DNA from: an uncultured Lachnospiraceae bacterium | GTDB lineage: Bacteria; Bacillota; Clostridia; Lachnospirales; Lachnospiraceae | NCBI GenBank assembly: GCA_910584115.1 | Contig: CAJTYN010000039.1 | Coordinates: 3,006 to 20,890 of the forward strand | Direction of reading: 5' to 3' | Length of the DNA: 17,885 bases | Shown here: positions 1 through 7,088 of the stretch, one piece after another | How positions within the stretch are numbered: the first letter of the stretch is position 1 | Layout of the letters: each line of letters opens with the position of its first letter | The notes under the pieces: generated by a model | What the model was told of the DNA's origin: nothing | The model's input: the letters and a program-made list of their open reading frames with translations, nothing else | Database searches by the model: none | Made by a program: the position numbers and the translations under genes

Positions 1-1041
1 TACGCGGAGGACATCGAGGACACCCAGATCGAGCGGTATAATAAAGGATTTGAGGCCATCCAGTCGCTGCTCTCGGATAAGATCGACGCGGTGGTCATCG
101 ACCAGGAGCCGGCCGGTGTCTTCGTGAGCCAGAACGAGGGCCTCAAGCTCACGGATGAGGAATTTACCACAGAGGAATACGCCCTGGCGATCGCCAAGGG
201 AAATGAGGAACTGCTGGAGAAGATCAATACGGCCCTGGCGGAGCTCAAAGAGTCCGGCCGTCTGGACGAGATCAAAGCCGCGTACATCAACTCCGGTGAA
301 GAGACGACTGATGGGGCGTCTGGAGAGACGGCCGCGGCAGTGGATGAGGGAGCGCCCTCCGGGTTAAAAGAAGCCCTCTACGACAACCTGGTGAGCAAGG
401 GCCGCTGGAGATACATCACGAACGGTCTGATCGTGACGCTGGAGATCACGCTACTGGCCGTGATCATCGGGATCCTCATCGGTTTTGTAGTGGCGATCAT
501 CCGCTCCACCTATGAGAAGACCAGGAAGATGAAGGCGCTGAACCTGCTCTGTCAGATCTACCTGACCGTGATCCGGGGGACGCCTGTGCTGGTCCAGCTT
601 TTGATCATCTACTACATCATCTTTGCCTCCTTCACCAATAAGATCGTGGTGGCCTCCCTGGCGTTCGGGATCAATTCCGGCGCGTACGTGGCGGAGATCA
701 TCCGCGGCGGGATCCTCTCCATCGACAACGGGCAGTTCGAAGCGGGCAGGAGTCTCGGGTTCAACTACCTGCAGACCATGGTCTACATCATCCTGCCCCA
801 GGCGCTCAAAAACGTGCTCCCGGCGCTGGCCAACGAGTTCGTCGTGCTGCTCAAAGAGACATCTGTCTGCGGTTACATCGCCCTGCAGGATCTGACGAAA
901 GGCGGGGATATCATCCGCAGCCAGACATACAACGCCTATATACCGTTGCTGACGGTCGCCGCGATCTATCTGGCGATGGTCATGATCTTTACTTATTTTG
1001 TAAAACTTCTGGAAAGGAGGCTGCGCAGCAGTGAACGCTGA
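1..1041 (+). CDS. Polar amino-acid ABC transporter, fused substrate-binding/permease protein (5'-partial)
   Basis: The reading frame is open from base 1, so the start lies outside the window; 346 codons are visible. The first ~100 residues are the C-terminal part of a family-3 type periplasmic-binding domain, with the typical DAVVIDQEP segment and the AIAKGNEELLEKINTAL region. A low-complexity linker rich in E, G, A and T (about residues 99-122) leads into a permease domain. That domain has about five hydrophobic helices, the VIRGTPVLVQL segment, and the EAA loop (EAGRSLGFN...LPQALK) that contacts the ATPase. The protein would bind an amino acid outside the cell and pass it through the membrane. 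Binding-domain/permease fusions are known in Firmicutes (GlnP-like). The substrate (Gln, Glu, His, Arg or cystine) cannot be read from this fragment. The stop overlaps the ATPase gene by 11 bases, so the two are translationally coupled. Confidence 0.94.
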   Translation, partial: YAEDIEDTQIERYNKGFEAIQSLLSDKIDAVVIDQEPAGVFVSQNEGLKLTDEEFTTEEYALAIAKGNEELLEKINTALAELKESGRLDEIKAAYINSGEETTDGASGETAAAVDEGAPSGLKEALYDNLVSKGRWRYITNGLIVTLEITLLAVIIGILIGFVVAIIRSTYEKTRKMKALNLLCQIYLTVIRGTPVLVQLLIIYYIIFASFTNKIVVASLAFGINSGAYVAEIIRGGILSIDNGQFEAGRSLGFNYLQTMVYIILPQALKNVLPALANEFVVLLKETSVCGYIALQDLTKGGDIIRSQTYNAYIPLLTVAAIYLAMVMIFTYFVKLLERRLRSSER

Positions 1042-1771
1042 TAGACCATTGATCGAGATCAAAGATCTCGCAAAGAGTTTTGATAAAGTGAAAGCCCTGA
1101 AGAACATCTCCACCAGTATCCATTCCGGGGAAGTCGTCTTCATCGTAGGCCCCTCCGGTTCCGGAAAGAGTACCTTCCTGCGCTGCATGAACCGGCTGGA
1201 GGAAGCGACAGAAGGCCAGGTCATATTCGAAGGGGTCGACATCATGGACAAAAAGACTGATATAGACCGGCACCGCCAGAAGATGGGCATGGTCTTCCAG
1301 CATTTTAACCTGTTCCCCCATCTGACCATCCGGGAGAACATCACGTTGGCTCCCCGCAAGCTCAAAGGACTCTCCGCGGCGGAAGCGGACAAACGGGCCA
1401 TGGAACTGCTGGAGCGGGTGGGCCTGCCCGACAAAGCGGACACCTATCCGGCCATGCTCTCCGGCGGTCAGAAGCAGCGGATCGCCATCGCTCGGGCCCT
1501 GGCTATGGATCCGGATGTGATGCTCTTCGACGAGCCCACATCGGCCCTGGATCCGGAGATGGTCGGGGAAGTGCTGGAGATCATGGGCGAGCTGGCCAAA
1601 GGCGGCATGACCATGGTCGTGGTGACCCACGAGATGGGCTTTGCAAAAGAGGTGGCGAGCCGGGTGCTCTTCATGGCGGACGGTGAAGTCTTAGAGGACG
1701 CGCCGCCCCAGGAGTTCTTCGAGAACCCAAAGAATCCCCGACTGAAAGATTTCCTCTCAAAAGTGATCTGA
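1031..1771 (+). CDS. Polar amino-acid ABC transporter ATP-binding protein
   Basis: This 246-residue ATPase has the length usual for GlnQ/HisP-type proteins. It shows Walker A GPSGSGKST at residues 40-48, the Q-loop glutamine at 90, the signature LSGGQ at 143-147, Walker B VMLFDEPT at 163-170, the D-loop SALD just after, and the switch histidine at 200 (VVTHEMGFA). It should power import by the upstream permease at the inner face of the membrane. The start is GTG at 1031. A strong AGGAGG-type site at 1014-1020 inside the permease gene supports it, and it gives an 11-base overlap. No second permease gene follows, so the transporter probably works as a homodimer of the fused subunit with an ATPase dimer. 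A terminator hairpin lies 28 bases downstream. Confidence 0.95.
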   Translation: MNADRPLIEIKDLAKSFDKVKALKNISTSIHSGEVVFIVGPSGSGKSTFLRCMNRLEEATEGQVIFEGVDIMDKKTDIDRHRQKMGMVFQHFNLFPHLTIRENITLAPRKLKGLSAAEADKRAMELLERVGLPDKADTYPAMLSGGQKQRIAIARALAMDPDVMLFDEPTSALDPEMVGEVLEIMGELAKGGMTMVVVTHEMGFAKEVASRVLFMADGEVLEDAPPQEFFENPKNPRLKDFLSKVI

Positions 1772-1799
1772 TGAGACGGGTCTGATAGGATAAAAAAAG

Positions 1800-1841
1800 A
1801 AAGGGTGACGAGAGCCGAAAACGCTCCTGCCGCCCTTTTTT
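1800..1841 (+). terminator. Intrinsic terminator of the ABC transporter operon
   Basis: An imperfect stem pairs AAAGGGTGACGAGAGC (1800-1815) with GCTCCTGCCGCCCTT (1823-1837), including two G-U pairs and two mismatches. It is followed by T6 at 1836-1841. It sits just after the ATPase stop codon. Confidence 0.7.
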
Positions 1842-1857
1842 CCATCCAAAGGATCCC

Positions 1858-2030
1858 ATAAAAAATACCCCGTACCGCGTACAGGGTCCCTAAGGTGGTC
1901 TGCAAGTTCCCTGGTATCCCGCCGCGCCAGGTCAGACCGGCACGGGGGAAGAGCACAGGGACACCTCTATAAATTAAAAAAGGAGGTAGAATTATGAAAG
2001 GAGGGCCGAAAGCCGTTATGCTCTCGGCTA
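1858..2030 (-). ncRNA. Candidate structured minus-strand RNA ending in an intrinsic terminator (unclassified)
   Basis: Read on the minus strand, this stretch contains: an upstream hairpin GCCGAGAG/CTTTCGGC (2028-2021 with 2012-2005); helix A GTCCCT/AGGGAC (1962-1957 with 1891-1886); helix C GGTCTG/CAGACC (1938-1933 with 1902-1897); helix D CCTGG/CCAGG (1931-1927 with 1914-1910); and a terminator stem CCCTGTAC/GTACGGGG (1886-1879 with 1875-1868) followed by TATTTTTT. A further 9-bp helix CCCCGTGCC/GGTACGGGG (1947-1939 with 1876-1868) competes with the terminator. In three of these helices one position is G-U on the minus strand but A-C on the plus strand, which favours minus-strand transcription. 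I recognise no known RNA family and see no clear promoter. No minus-strand gene follows in the window, so it would be a free-standing RNA. The 5' boundary is a guess. Confidence 0.45.
1868..1886 (-). terminator. Minus-strand intrinsic terminator of the candidate RNA
   Basis: An 8-bp stem (1886-1879 with 1875-1868, one G-U pair, loop GCG) is followed on the minus strand by TATTTTTT (1867-1860). On the plus strand there is no T-run and the G-U pair becomes an A-C mismatch. The orientation is therefore clear. Confidence 0.7.
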
Positions 2031-2053
2031 AATGTGAAACAAAAAATGTTTAA
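1994..2053 (+). CDS. Possible 19-residue leader peptide (doubtful)
   Basis: An ATG at 1994 is preceded at a 7-base spacing by a perfect AGGAGG (1981-1986). It opens a 19-codon frame, MKGGPKAVMLSAKCETKNV, ending in TAA. It lies about 195 bases upstream of the secreted protein gene. The only support is the ribosome binding site. The same bases form an 8-bp hairpin that pairs better on the minus strand, so the frame may be incidental. Confidence 0.2.
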   Translation: MKGGPKAVMLSAKCETKNV

Positions 2054-2248
2054 CACTTTTATGTCTATTACTTTATCATGGAGATGTGATGAAACTATGA
2101 TCAAAAAATGAAATAAATATGAACAAATAGGAAATGTGAAAATAAATTGAAAATGATAAAAAAAGCGTGACCGGTCATAAAAAAAATGTTAAATTAATAT
2201 GGAAAGAATGTGAACGCATTGAAGAGGAAAGGGTAAGGTGGCAGTATT
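2054..2248. other. A-rich intergenic leader of the transglutaminase-like gene
   Basis: This 195-base stretch is strongly AT-rich, with several A-runs, in contrast to the GC-rich flanks. The hexamer ATGTGA occurs at 2084, 2134 and 2208 (and at 2032 just before). A TAATAT at 2195-2200 could be a -10, but no -35 box sits at proper spacing. The promoter of the downstream gene is presumably here but cannot be fixed. No gene is visible. Confidence 0.5.
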
Positions 2249-3649
2249 ATGAGGAAAAGGATCGGAGCGTTACTGTTAGGTCTGGCACTCTTTGTGAGTG
2301 GGTCTTCCTGGGAGGTGCTGGCCGCGGACGGCGGGAACGGACCCGGCGGCCAGGCGGATCAGCCCGAGGCGGTGGAGCAGGTCTGGGTCAATCCCATCTA
2401 CCAGGACGTGGAGGATCCGGGCAGCCTGAGAGCGGTCCCGGAGACCGGAGAGGAAGTATCCGAGCCGGAGGGGCGGGCAGAGGCCGGAGGGACTGCGACG
2501 TTCCTCTCCGTGAAAGGAGCGGTGGCGTCCCTGTGCAGCCAGCTGGTGGCCCGCAGCAGCCTGATCACGGTCTATGTGGACGCGGGCAATATGGATATCC
2601 GCAGCGTGTCGTCAGCGCTGTTCCAGGAGGCGGTGGCTGTGGGGCAGGGGACCGCAGGCGATGAGGGGGATTATATCATGTACCACATGGGCGGCTACCA
2701 GTCCTCCACCGTCAGGGTCTCGTATTATGATCCGAGTAAATACAGGGTCATGTATTCAGTGAGCTATTATACGACCCAGCAGCAGGAGAGGCAGGTGACC
2801 GCGAAGGTCAGGAGCGTGCTGTCCTCTCTCGGCGTCAGCAGGATGAGTACATACGGCAAGATCAAGACGATCCACGACTACATCTGCAAAAATATCCGGT
2901 ACGACTACGATACCCTCTATGACAGTTCCAAGGGCAAATACACGGCCTACAATGCGCTCCTGAAGAAAAAGGCCGTCTGTCAGGGCTATGCCAGCCTGTT
3001 CTACCGGATGGCGGTGGATTCGGGGCTCAGGGTCCGCGTGATCCCGGGGAGTTCGCGGGGCGTGCCCCATGCCTGGAACATCGTAAAGCTGGGGAGCAAG
3101 TATTATAATCTGGACAGCACCTGGGATGCCGGGGTGCGCACGCCGCAGTATTTCCTGAAGAGCAACAGGGATTTTCCGGACCATACCAGGGACCAGGAAT
3201 GCCTGACGTCGGCTTTCCAGAAAGCCCATCCCATGACATCCACGTCATATAAGAAGAGCGCGGCGGCCGGCGTGTATGCCATGTCGAAAGTGACCGTATC
3301 GGGCATCCGGACAAAAGCCTACACCGGGAAGAGACTGACGCAGAACGCCACGTTAAAGTCCGGCGGCGTGACCCTGAAAAAAGACCGGGATTATACGGTG
3401 TCCTATAAGAGCAATGTGAACATCGGCACGGCGACCGTTACCTTCAAGGGAAAAGGCAAGTATTCCGGCACGCTGAAGAAGACCTTCAAGATCGTCGTGA
3501 AAAAAGGCGCGGTGTACAAGGTGGGCGCCTATAGATACAAGATCGTCAACGCGAATACGAACGGCAGCGGGACAGTCCGTCCGGTGGGAGCCTCCAGGAT
3601 CATCAAGCAGGTGAAGATCGGAGGAAAGAGATTCAAGGTCTTGAAGTAG
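2249..3649 (+). CDS. Secreted transglutaminase-like cysteine protease/peptidase-fold protein with Ig-like C-terminal domain
   Basis: The protein has 466 residues. Residues 1-26 are a Sec signal peptide: basic MRKR, then a hydrophobic core, with likely cleavage after VLAA. A region of unknown role (27-200) follows. A transglutaminase-like core spans about 203-310, with the catalytic triad visible as C244 (AVCQGYA), H274 (PHAWN) and D289 (YYNLDSTWD). Residues 347-416 form an Ig-like beta domain (AYTGKRLTQNATLK...DYTVSYKSNVNIGTATVTFKGKGKYSGT), common in secreted Lachnospiraceae proteins. The last 45 residues (KVGAYRYKIVNA...KQVKIGGKRFKVLK) resemble the first half of another extracellular repeat and then stop. 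No LPXTG, transmembrane anchor or SLH domain is seen, so release or non-covalent wall binding is likely. The family includes peptidases and cross-linkers; the substrate is unknown. The start is chosen for the AAGGTGG site and signal peptide. It is monocistronic, flanked by terminators. Confidence 0.85.
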   Translation: MRKRIGALLLGLALFVSGSSWEVLAADGGNGPGGQADQPEAVEQVWVNPIYQDVEDPGSLRAVPETGEEVSEPEGRAEAGGTATFLSVKGAVASLCSQLVARSSLITVYVDAGNMDIRSVSSALFQEAVAVGQGTAGDEGDYIMYHMGGYQSSTVRVSYYDPSKYRVMYSVSYYTTQQQERQVTAKVRSVLSSLGVSRMSTYGKIKTIHDYICKNIRYDYDTLYDSSKGKYTAYNALLKKKAVCQGYASLFYRMAVDSGLRVRVIPGSSRGVPHAWNIVKLGSKYYNLDSTWDAGVRTPQYFLKSNRDFPDHTRDQECLTSAFQKAHPMTSTSYKKSAAAGVYAMSKVTVSGIRTKAYTGKRLTQNATLKSGGVTLKKDRDYTVSYKSNVNIGTATVTFKGKGKYSGTLKKTFKIVVKKGAVYKVGAYRYKIVNANTNGSGTVRPVGASRIIKQVKIGGKRFKVLK

Positions 3650-3670
3650 ATATGGAGCGCAGCAGAAAAA

Positions 3671-3701
3671 GGGCAGGGGTGCCGATCCCCTGCCCTTTTT
3701 T
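3671..3701. terminator. Bidirectional intrinsic terminator between converging genes
   Basis: A perfect 9-bp stem GGGCAGGGG/CCCCTGCCC (3671-3679 with 3687-3695) is followed by T6 on the plus strand (3696-3701). It is preceded by A5 (3666-3670), which reads as T5 on the minus strand. It can stop the secreted-protein transcript and the arginine operon transcript coming the other way. Confidence 0.92.
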
Positions 3702-3748
3702 GTCGGCTGATCCTTTTTGGAAGATCTTATGAAAACTTTTCGGACGGA

Positions 3749-4936
3749 TCAGAGACTGGCCTTTAATCTCCCGATCATCTCGTCGATGTGGTCTTTTTCG
3801 ATGATCAGGGGCGGGACCAGCCGCAGTACGTCCGTTCCGGCGGAGATGATCAGCAGGCCATTTTCCAGGGCGCGTGTGACGATCTCTCCCACAGGCCGGC
3901 CTTCGACCACCAGCCCCTGCATGAAGCCTTTGCCGCGGCGGGCTGTGAGGCAGGAGTGTTCCCGCATGAGGCCCTCCAGGCTCTCCTCCAGATAGGGGGT
4001 CAGATCCCGGACATGTTCCAGGATATGCTCCTGCTCGTAAATGTCAAAGACTGTGCTGACTGCCGCGCAGGCCAGCGGGTTTCCGCCGTAGGTGGTGCCG
4101 TGGTCCCCGGGCTCTAGGGAGCGGGCCGCCGCTTTTTCACCCAGGACGAATGCGCCCACGGGGACGCCGCCGCCCAATGCTTTGGCGCAGGTCATGATGT
4201 CCGGCTCCACGCCGTATCCCTGCCAGGCGAAATAATGGCCGGTCCGGCCCATGCCGCATTGGATCTCATCCAGGATGAGGAGGATGTCCCTTTCATCGCA
4301 CAGTTGGCGCAGTCCGGTGAGGAAGTCGGGGTCGGCGGGGTAGATGCCGCCTTCGCCCTGGATCGTCTCCGCGATCACGGCGCACACGGTGTCGTCGATC
4401 TGGGCCTTTACGCTGTCCAGGTCGTTGAAACGGGCGAAGCGGACGCCGCCCATCAGCGGTTCGAAAGGCTCGCGGTAATGGGTGTTCCCGGTCACGGAGA
4501 GGGCGCCGACGGTCCGGCCGTGGAAGGAATGTTCCATGGCGATGATGCTGTGTCCGGCGTGGCCGTCCCGGAGGAAGGCGTATTTTTTGGCCGCTTTTAG
4601 GGTACCTTCGATGGCCTCGGCACCGCTGTTGGTGAAGAAGACCTTGGCCATGCCGCTGGCTTTTAGGACTTTCTCACCGGCTTCCATCATCGGGGTGTTG
4701 TAGTACAGGTTGGAGATGTGGGTGAGCCGGGCGGCCTGTTCCTGGAGGGCTTTCGTGTAGATGGGATGATGGTAGCCAAGGCCGTTGACCGCGATCCCCG
4801 CCGCGAAGTCCAGATATTTCTTGTCGTCCACGTCGTAGAGATAGACGCCCTCACCCCTGTCCAGCACGATCTGGTAGCGGTTGTATGTGTGCAGGATGTT
4901 TTTTTCAGATCTTTCGATATAGTCAGTCGTCTTCAT
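3749..4936 (-). CDS. argD: Acetylornithine aminotransferase
   Basis: The 395-residue, class-III PLP-dependent aminotransferase has the usual ArgD length. It moves an amino group from glutamate to N-acetylglutamate-5-semialdehyde, giving N2-acetylornithine in the cytoplasm. Visible marks are NSGAEAIEGTLKAAKKY (103-119, the PLP phosphate region), SFHGRT (137-142), D223 in LILDEIQCGMGRTG (PLP ring nitrogen), and the Schiff-base lysine K252 in TCAKALGGGVPVGAF. HGTTYGGNPLACAA (279-292) closes the active site of the dimer. The first codons overlap the end of argB by 14 bases, with AGAGG upstream, so it is the last gene of the argCJBD operon. Related family members (ornithine or GABA aminotransferases) are excluded mainly by this context. 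Confidence 0.96.
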   Translation of the reverse strand: MKTTDYIERSEKNILHTYNRYQIVLDRGEGVYLYDVDDKKYLDFAAGIAVNGLGYHHPIYTKALQEQAARLTHISNLYYNTPMMEAGEKVLKASGMAKVFFTNSGAEAIEGTLKAAKKYAFLRDGHAGHSIIAMEHSFHGRTVGALSVTGNTHYREPFEPLMGGVRFARFNDLDSVKAQIDDTVCAVIAETIQGEGGIYPADPDFLTGLRQLCDERDILLILDEIQCGMGRTGHYFAWQGYGVEPDIMTCAKALGGGVPVGAFVLGEKAAARSLEPGDHGTTYGGNPLACAAVSTVFDIYEQEHILEHVRDLTPYLEESLEGLMREHSCLTARRGKGFMQGLVVEGRPVGEIVTRALENGLLIISAGTDVLRLVPPLIIEKDHIDEMIGRLKASL

Positions 4937-5819
4937 GATAGTACCTCTTTTCGTCTTCCCGTAATATGGCGGTGCCGATCCCTTTGTTGGTAAAGATCTC
5001 CAGGAGCAGGCTGTGGGGGATCCGGCCGTCTAAGATATGCACCCGGTTGACGCCCTCGCTGATCGCGCTGATGCAGTTGTGCAGTTTTGGGATCATGCCT
5101 CCGCCTATATTTCCCTGGGCGATCAGTTCGTGGGCCTCGTGTATGTGCAGTTCGGAGATCAGGCTCTCAGGGTCTTTTGGGTCTTTGTAAACGCCTTCGA
5201 TATCGGTGAGGAAGGCCAGTTTTTCCGCGTTCATGGCCGAGGCGATGGCGCAGGCCGCATCGTCGGCGTTGATGTTGTAAGTCTTAAAATCAGCATCCAT
5301 GCCGATGGGGCATACGATCGGGAGGAAATCTTTTTCCAGCAGGTCGCTTATGATCTTCGGGGAGACTTCCTGGATCTCGCCGACGAAGCCGATGTCCTCC
5401 CCGTCGGCCAGTTTTTTGGTGACTTTTAGAAGGCCGCCGTCTTTGCCGCTGATCCCCACGGCTTTTACGCCCAGGGACTGGACCAGGGCGACCAGCTCTT
5501 TGTTGACTCTGCCCAGGACCATCTCGGCCAATTCCATGGTCTCGGCATCGGTCACCCGCAGGCCGTTCACGAAATGGGGCTCCATGCCGACCTTGCCCAC
5601 CCAGCGGCTGATCTCTTTGCCGCCGCCGTGGACGATGACCGGTTTGAAGCCGACTAATTTCAGGAGCACCACGTCCTCGATGACGTTTTTCTTCAGTTCG
5701 TTGTCGACCATGGCGCTGCCGCCGTATTTGACGACCACGATCTTCCGGTTGAAACGCTGGATGTAGGGGAGGGCTTCGATGAGCACCTCGGCTTTGTCTA
5801 AGTATTTTTGATCGATCAT
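4923..5819 (-). CDS. argB: Acetylglutamate kinase
   Basis: This 298-residue amino-acid kinase phosphorylates N-acetylglutamate with ATP, the second step of arginine synthesis. Seen directly are VVVKYGGSAM (catalytic K31 and glycine-rich loop), VIVHGGGKEI (62-71, substrate loop), GLRVTD (86-91), YNINADDAACAIA (181-193), FLTDIEGVYKD (203-213) and GGGMIPKLHNC (239-249, with K245). An N-terminal helix (KAEVLIEALPYIQRF) before the first strand and a C-terminal HILDGRIPHSLLLEIFTNKGIGT segment are features of the hexameric, arginine-inhibited enzymes. Feedback inhibition is therefore likely, which is an inference from family knowledge. The gene begins 16 bases after argJ and overlaps argD at its end. 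Confidence 0.97.
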   Translation of the reverse strand: MIDQKYLDKAEVLIEALPYIQRFNRKIVVVKYGGSAMVDNELKKNVIEDVVLLKLVGFKPVIVHGGGKEISRWVGKVGMEPHFVNGLRVTDAETMELAEMVLGRVNKELVALVQSLGVKAVGISGKDGGLLKVTKKLADGEDIGFVGEIQEVSPKIISDLLEKDFLPIVCPIGMDADFKTYNINADDAACAIASAMNAEKLAFLTDIEGVYKDPKDPESLISELHIHEAHELIAQGNIGGGMIPKLHNCISAISEGVNRVHILDGRIPHSLLLEIFTNKGIGTAILREDEKRYYHEDD

Positions 5820-5835
5820 TTTTGTCTGCCTCTTT

Positions 5836-7065
5836 CTATGAGCGGTAATCTGCGTTGATGTTGATGTACTCGTGGGTCAGGTCGCAGCCCCAGGCGGTGG
5901 CTGCAGCCTCTCCCATCTTGATGTCGGCGAGGATCGTGACGGCCTTTTCAGATAGGATCCGGGTGGCCTCTTCTTCGCTGTAGGCGGTGGCCGTGCCGTC
6001 TTTCATGAGCTGGGATCTCCCGGCGGCGCTCTCGATATACAGGTCCACGATCTCCGGGTCGAAGGTGGCGCCGGAGTAGCCCATGGCGCATAGGATCCGC
6101 CCCCAGTTGGCGTCGTGCCCGCAGACGGCGGCTTTGGTCAGGTTGGAGGAGATGATGGACCTGGCCAGGGTGGCGGCCTGCTGTTTTGTCTCGGCGCCGA
6201 CGATCTTCGCTTCGATCAGGGCGGTGCAGCCTTCCCCGTCTCCGGCGATGGCTTTTGCCAGGGTTTCATTTACGATGTACAGGGCTTCCAGGAATGTCTG
6301 GTAATCGGCGTCCTCTTCGGTGATCTCGGGGTTCTCGGCCAGTCCGTTTGCCAGCAAGAGGACGGTGTCGTTGGTGGAGGTGTCCCCGTCCACAGAGATC
6401 ATGTTGTAGGTATCGGTCACGGTCTGGGAGAGGGCTTTTTGCAAAAGCTCCTGGCTGATGCAGGCGTCTGTGGTGACGAAACTGAGCATCGTGCACATAT
6501 TCGGATGGATCATGCCGGAGCCTTTGCACATGCCGCCTATATGCACGGTCTTTTGGCCCAGGGTCAGTGTGACGGCGGTTTCTTTTTGCATCGTGTCGGT
6601 GGTCATGATCGCCTGGGCGGCGTCTGCGGCGGCTCCTCGGCTGTCGGAAAGGTCTTTTGCCAGGACGGGGAGGCCCTGCCGGATCTGGTCCATGGGGATC
6701 TGCTGGCCGATGACGCCGGTGGAGGCCACCAGGACGGATGCTTCGGGGATGTTCAGGAGCTGTCCGGCTTCACGGGCGGTATCCCGGCAGGCGTCCATGC
6801 CTTCCTGACCGGTGCAGGCGTTGGCTACGCCGCTGTTGCAGACCACCGCGTGGATGGGGGTCTGCTGGGCGATGAGCGCCTGGTCCCATCTGACCGGAGC
6901 GGCTTTGACCACGTTGGTGGTAAATGTGCCGGCCGCGCGGCAGGGGTTCTTGCTGTATAGGAGGGCCATGTCTTTCTGGCCGTTTTTCTTTATCCCGGCG
7001 GACGCGCCTGCCGCCATAAATCCTTTGGCCGCAGTCACGCCGCCGTCGATGATCTCAAATGCCAT
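5836..7065 (-). CDS. argJ: Glutamate N-acetyltransferase/amino-acid acetyltransferase (ornithine acetyltransferase)
   Basis: ArgJ transfers the acetyl group from N-acetylornithine to glutamate, closing the cyclic arginine pathway; many members also use acetyl-CoA for the first step. The 409-residue precursor should cleave itself before Thr281 in GEGCTALIEA, giving alpha and beta chains with Thr281 as the new N-terminal nucleophile. The residue before it is Cys280 rather than the more usual Ala. Other marks are STGVIGQQIP (115-124), GGMCKGSGMIHPNMCTML (oxyanion and substrate region, 177-194), DTSTNDT (228-234) and CGHDANWGRI (315-324). I place the start at ATG 7065, seven bases after GGAGG. 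The TTG six bases further upstream is too close to that site. No argA is visible nearby. Confidence 0.96.
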   Translation of the reverse strand: MAFEIIDGGVTAAKGFMAAGASAGIKKNGQKDMALLYSKNPCRAAGTFTTNVVKAAPVRWDQALIAQQTPIHAVVCNSGVANACTGQEGMDACRDTAREAGQLLNIPEASVLVASTGVIGQQIPMDQIRQGLPVLAKDLSDSRGAAADAAQAIMTTDTMQKETAVTLTLGQKTVHIGGMCKGSGMIHPNMCTMLSFVTTDACISQELLQKALSQTVTDTYNMISVDGDTSTNDTVLLLANGLAENPEITEEDADYQTFLEALYIVNETLAKAIAGDGEGCTALIEAKIVGAETKQQAATLARSIISSNLTKAAVCGHDANWGRILCAMGYSGATFDPEIVDLYIESAAGRSQLMKDGTATAYSEEEATRILSEKAVTILADIKMGEAAATAWGCDLTHEYININADYRS

Positions 7066-7088
7066 TTTCAAACCTCCTTTTTGTTTAT

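Noticed and set aside
1872..1891. T-box-like string GTACCGCG...GGTCCCT on the plus strand
   Set aside because: The required GGGTGG before ACCGCG is missing, no stem-I elements are present, no suitable gene follows, and the local pairing favours the minus strand.
1910..1948. SRP (4.5S)-like string CCAGGTCAG
   Set aside because: The conserved GGAAGCAGCC side of helix 8 is absent, so it does not form the SRP core.
2167..2664. 165-codon frame overlapping the start of the secreted-protein gene
   Set aside because: The product is Gly/Arg-rich and disordered, and it overlaps the signal peptide and N-terminal coding region of the real gene in another frame.
7066..7071. TTG start of argJ
   Set aside because: It is only about one base after the GGAGG site, while the ATG at 7065 has ideal spacing.
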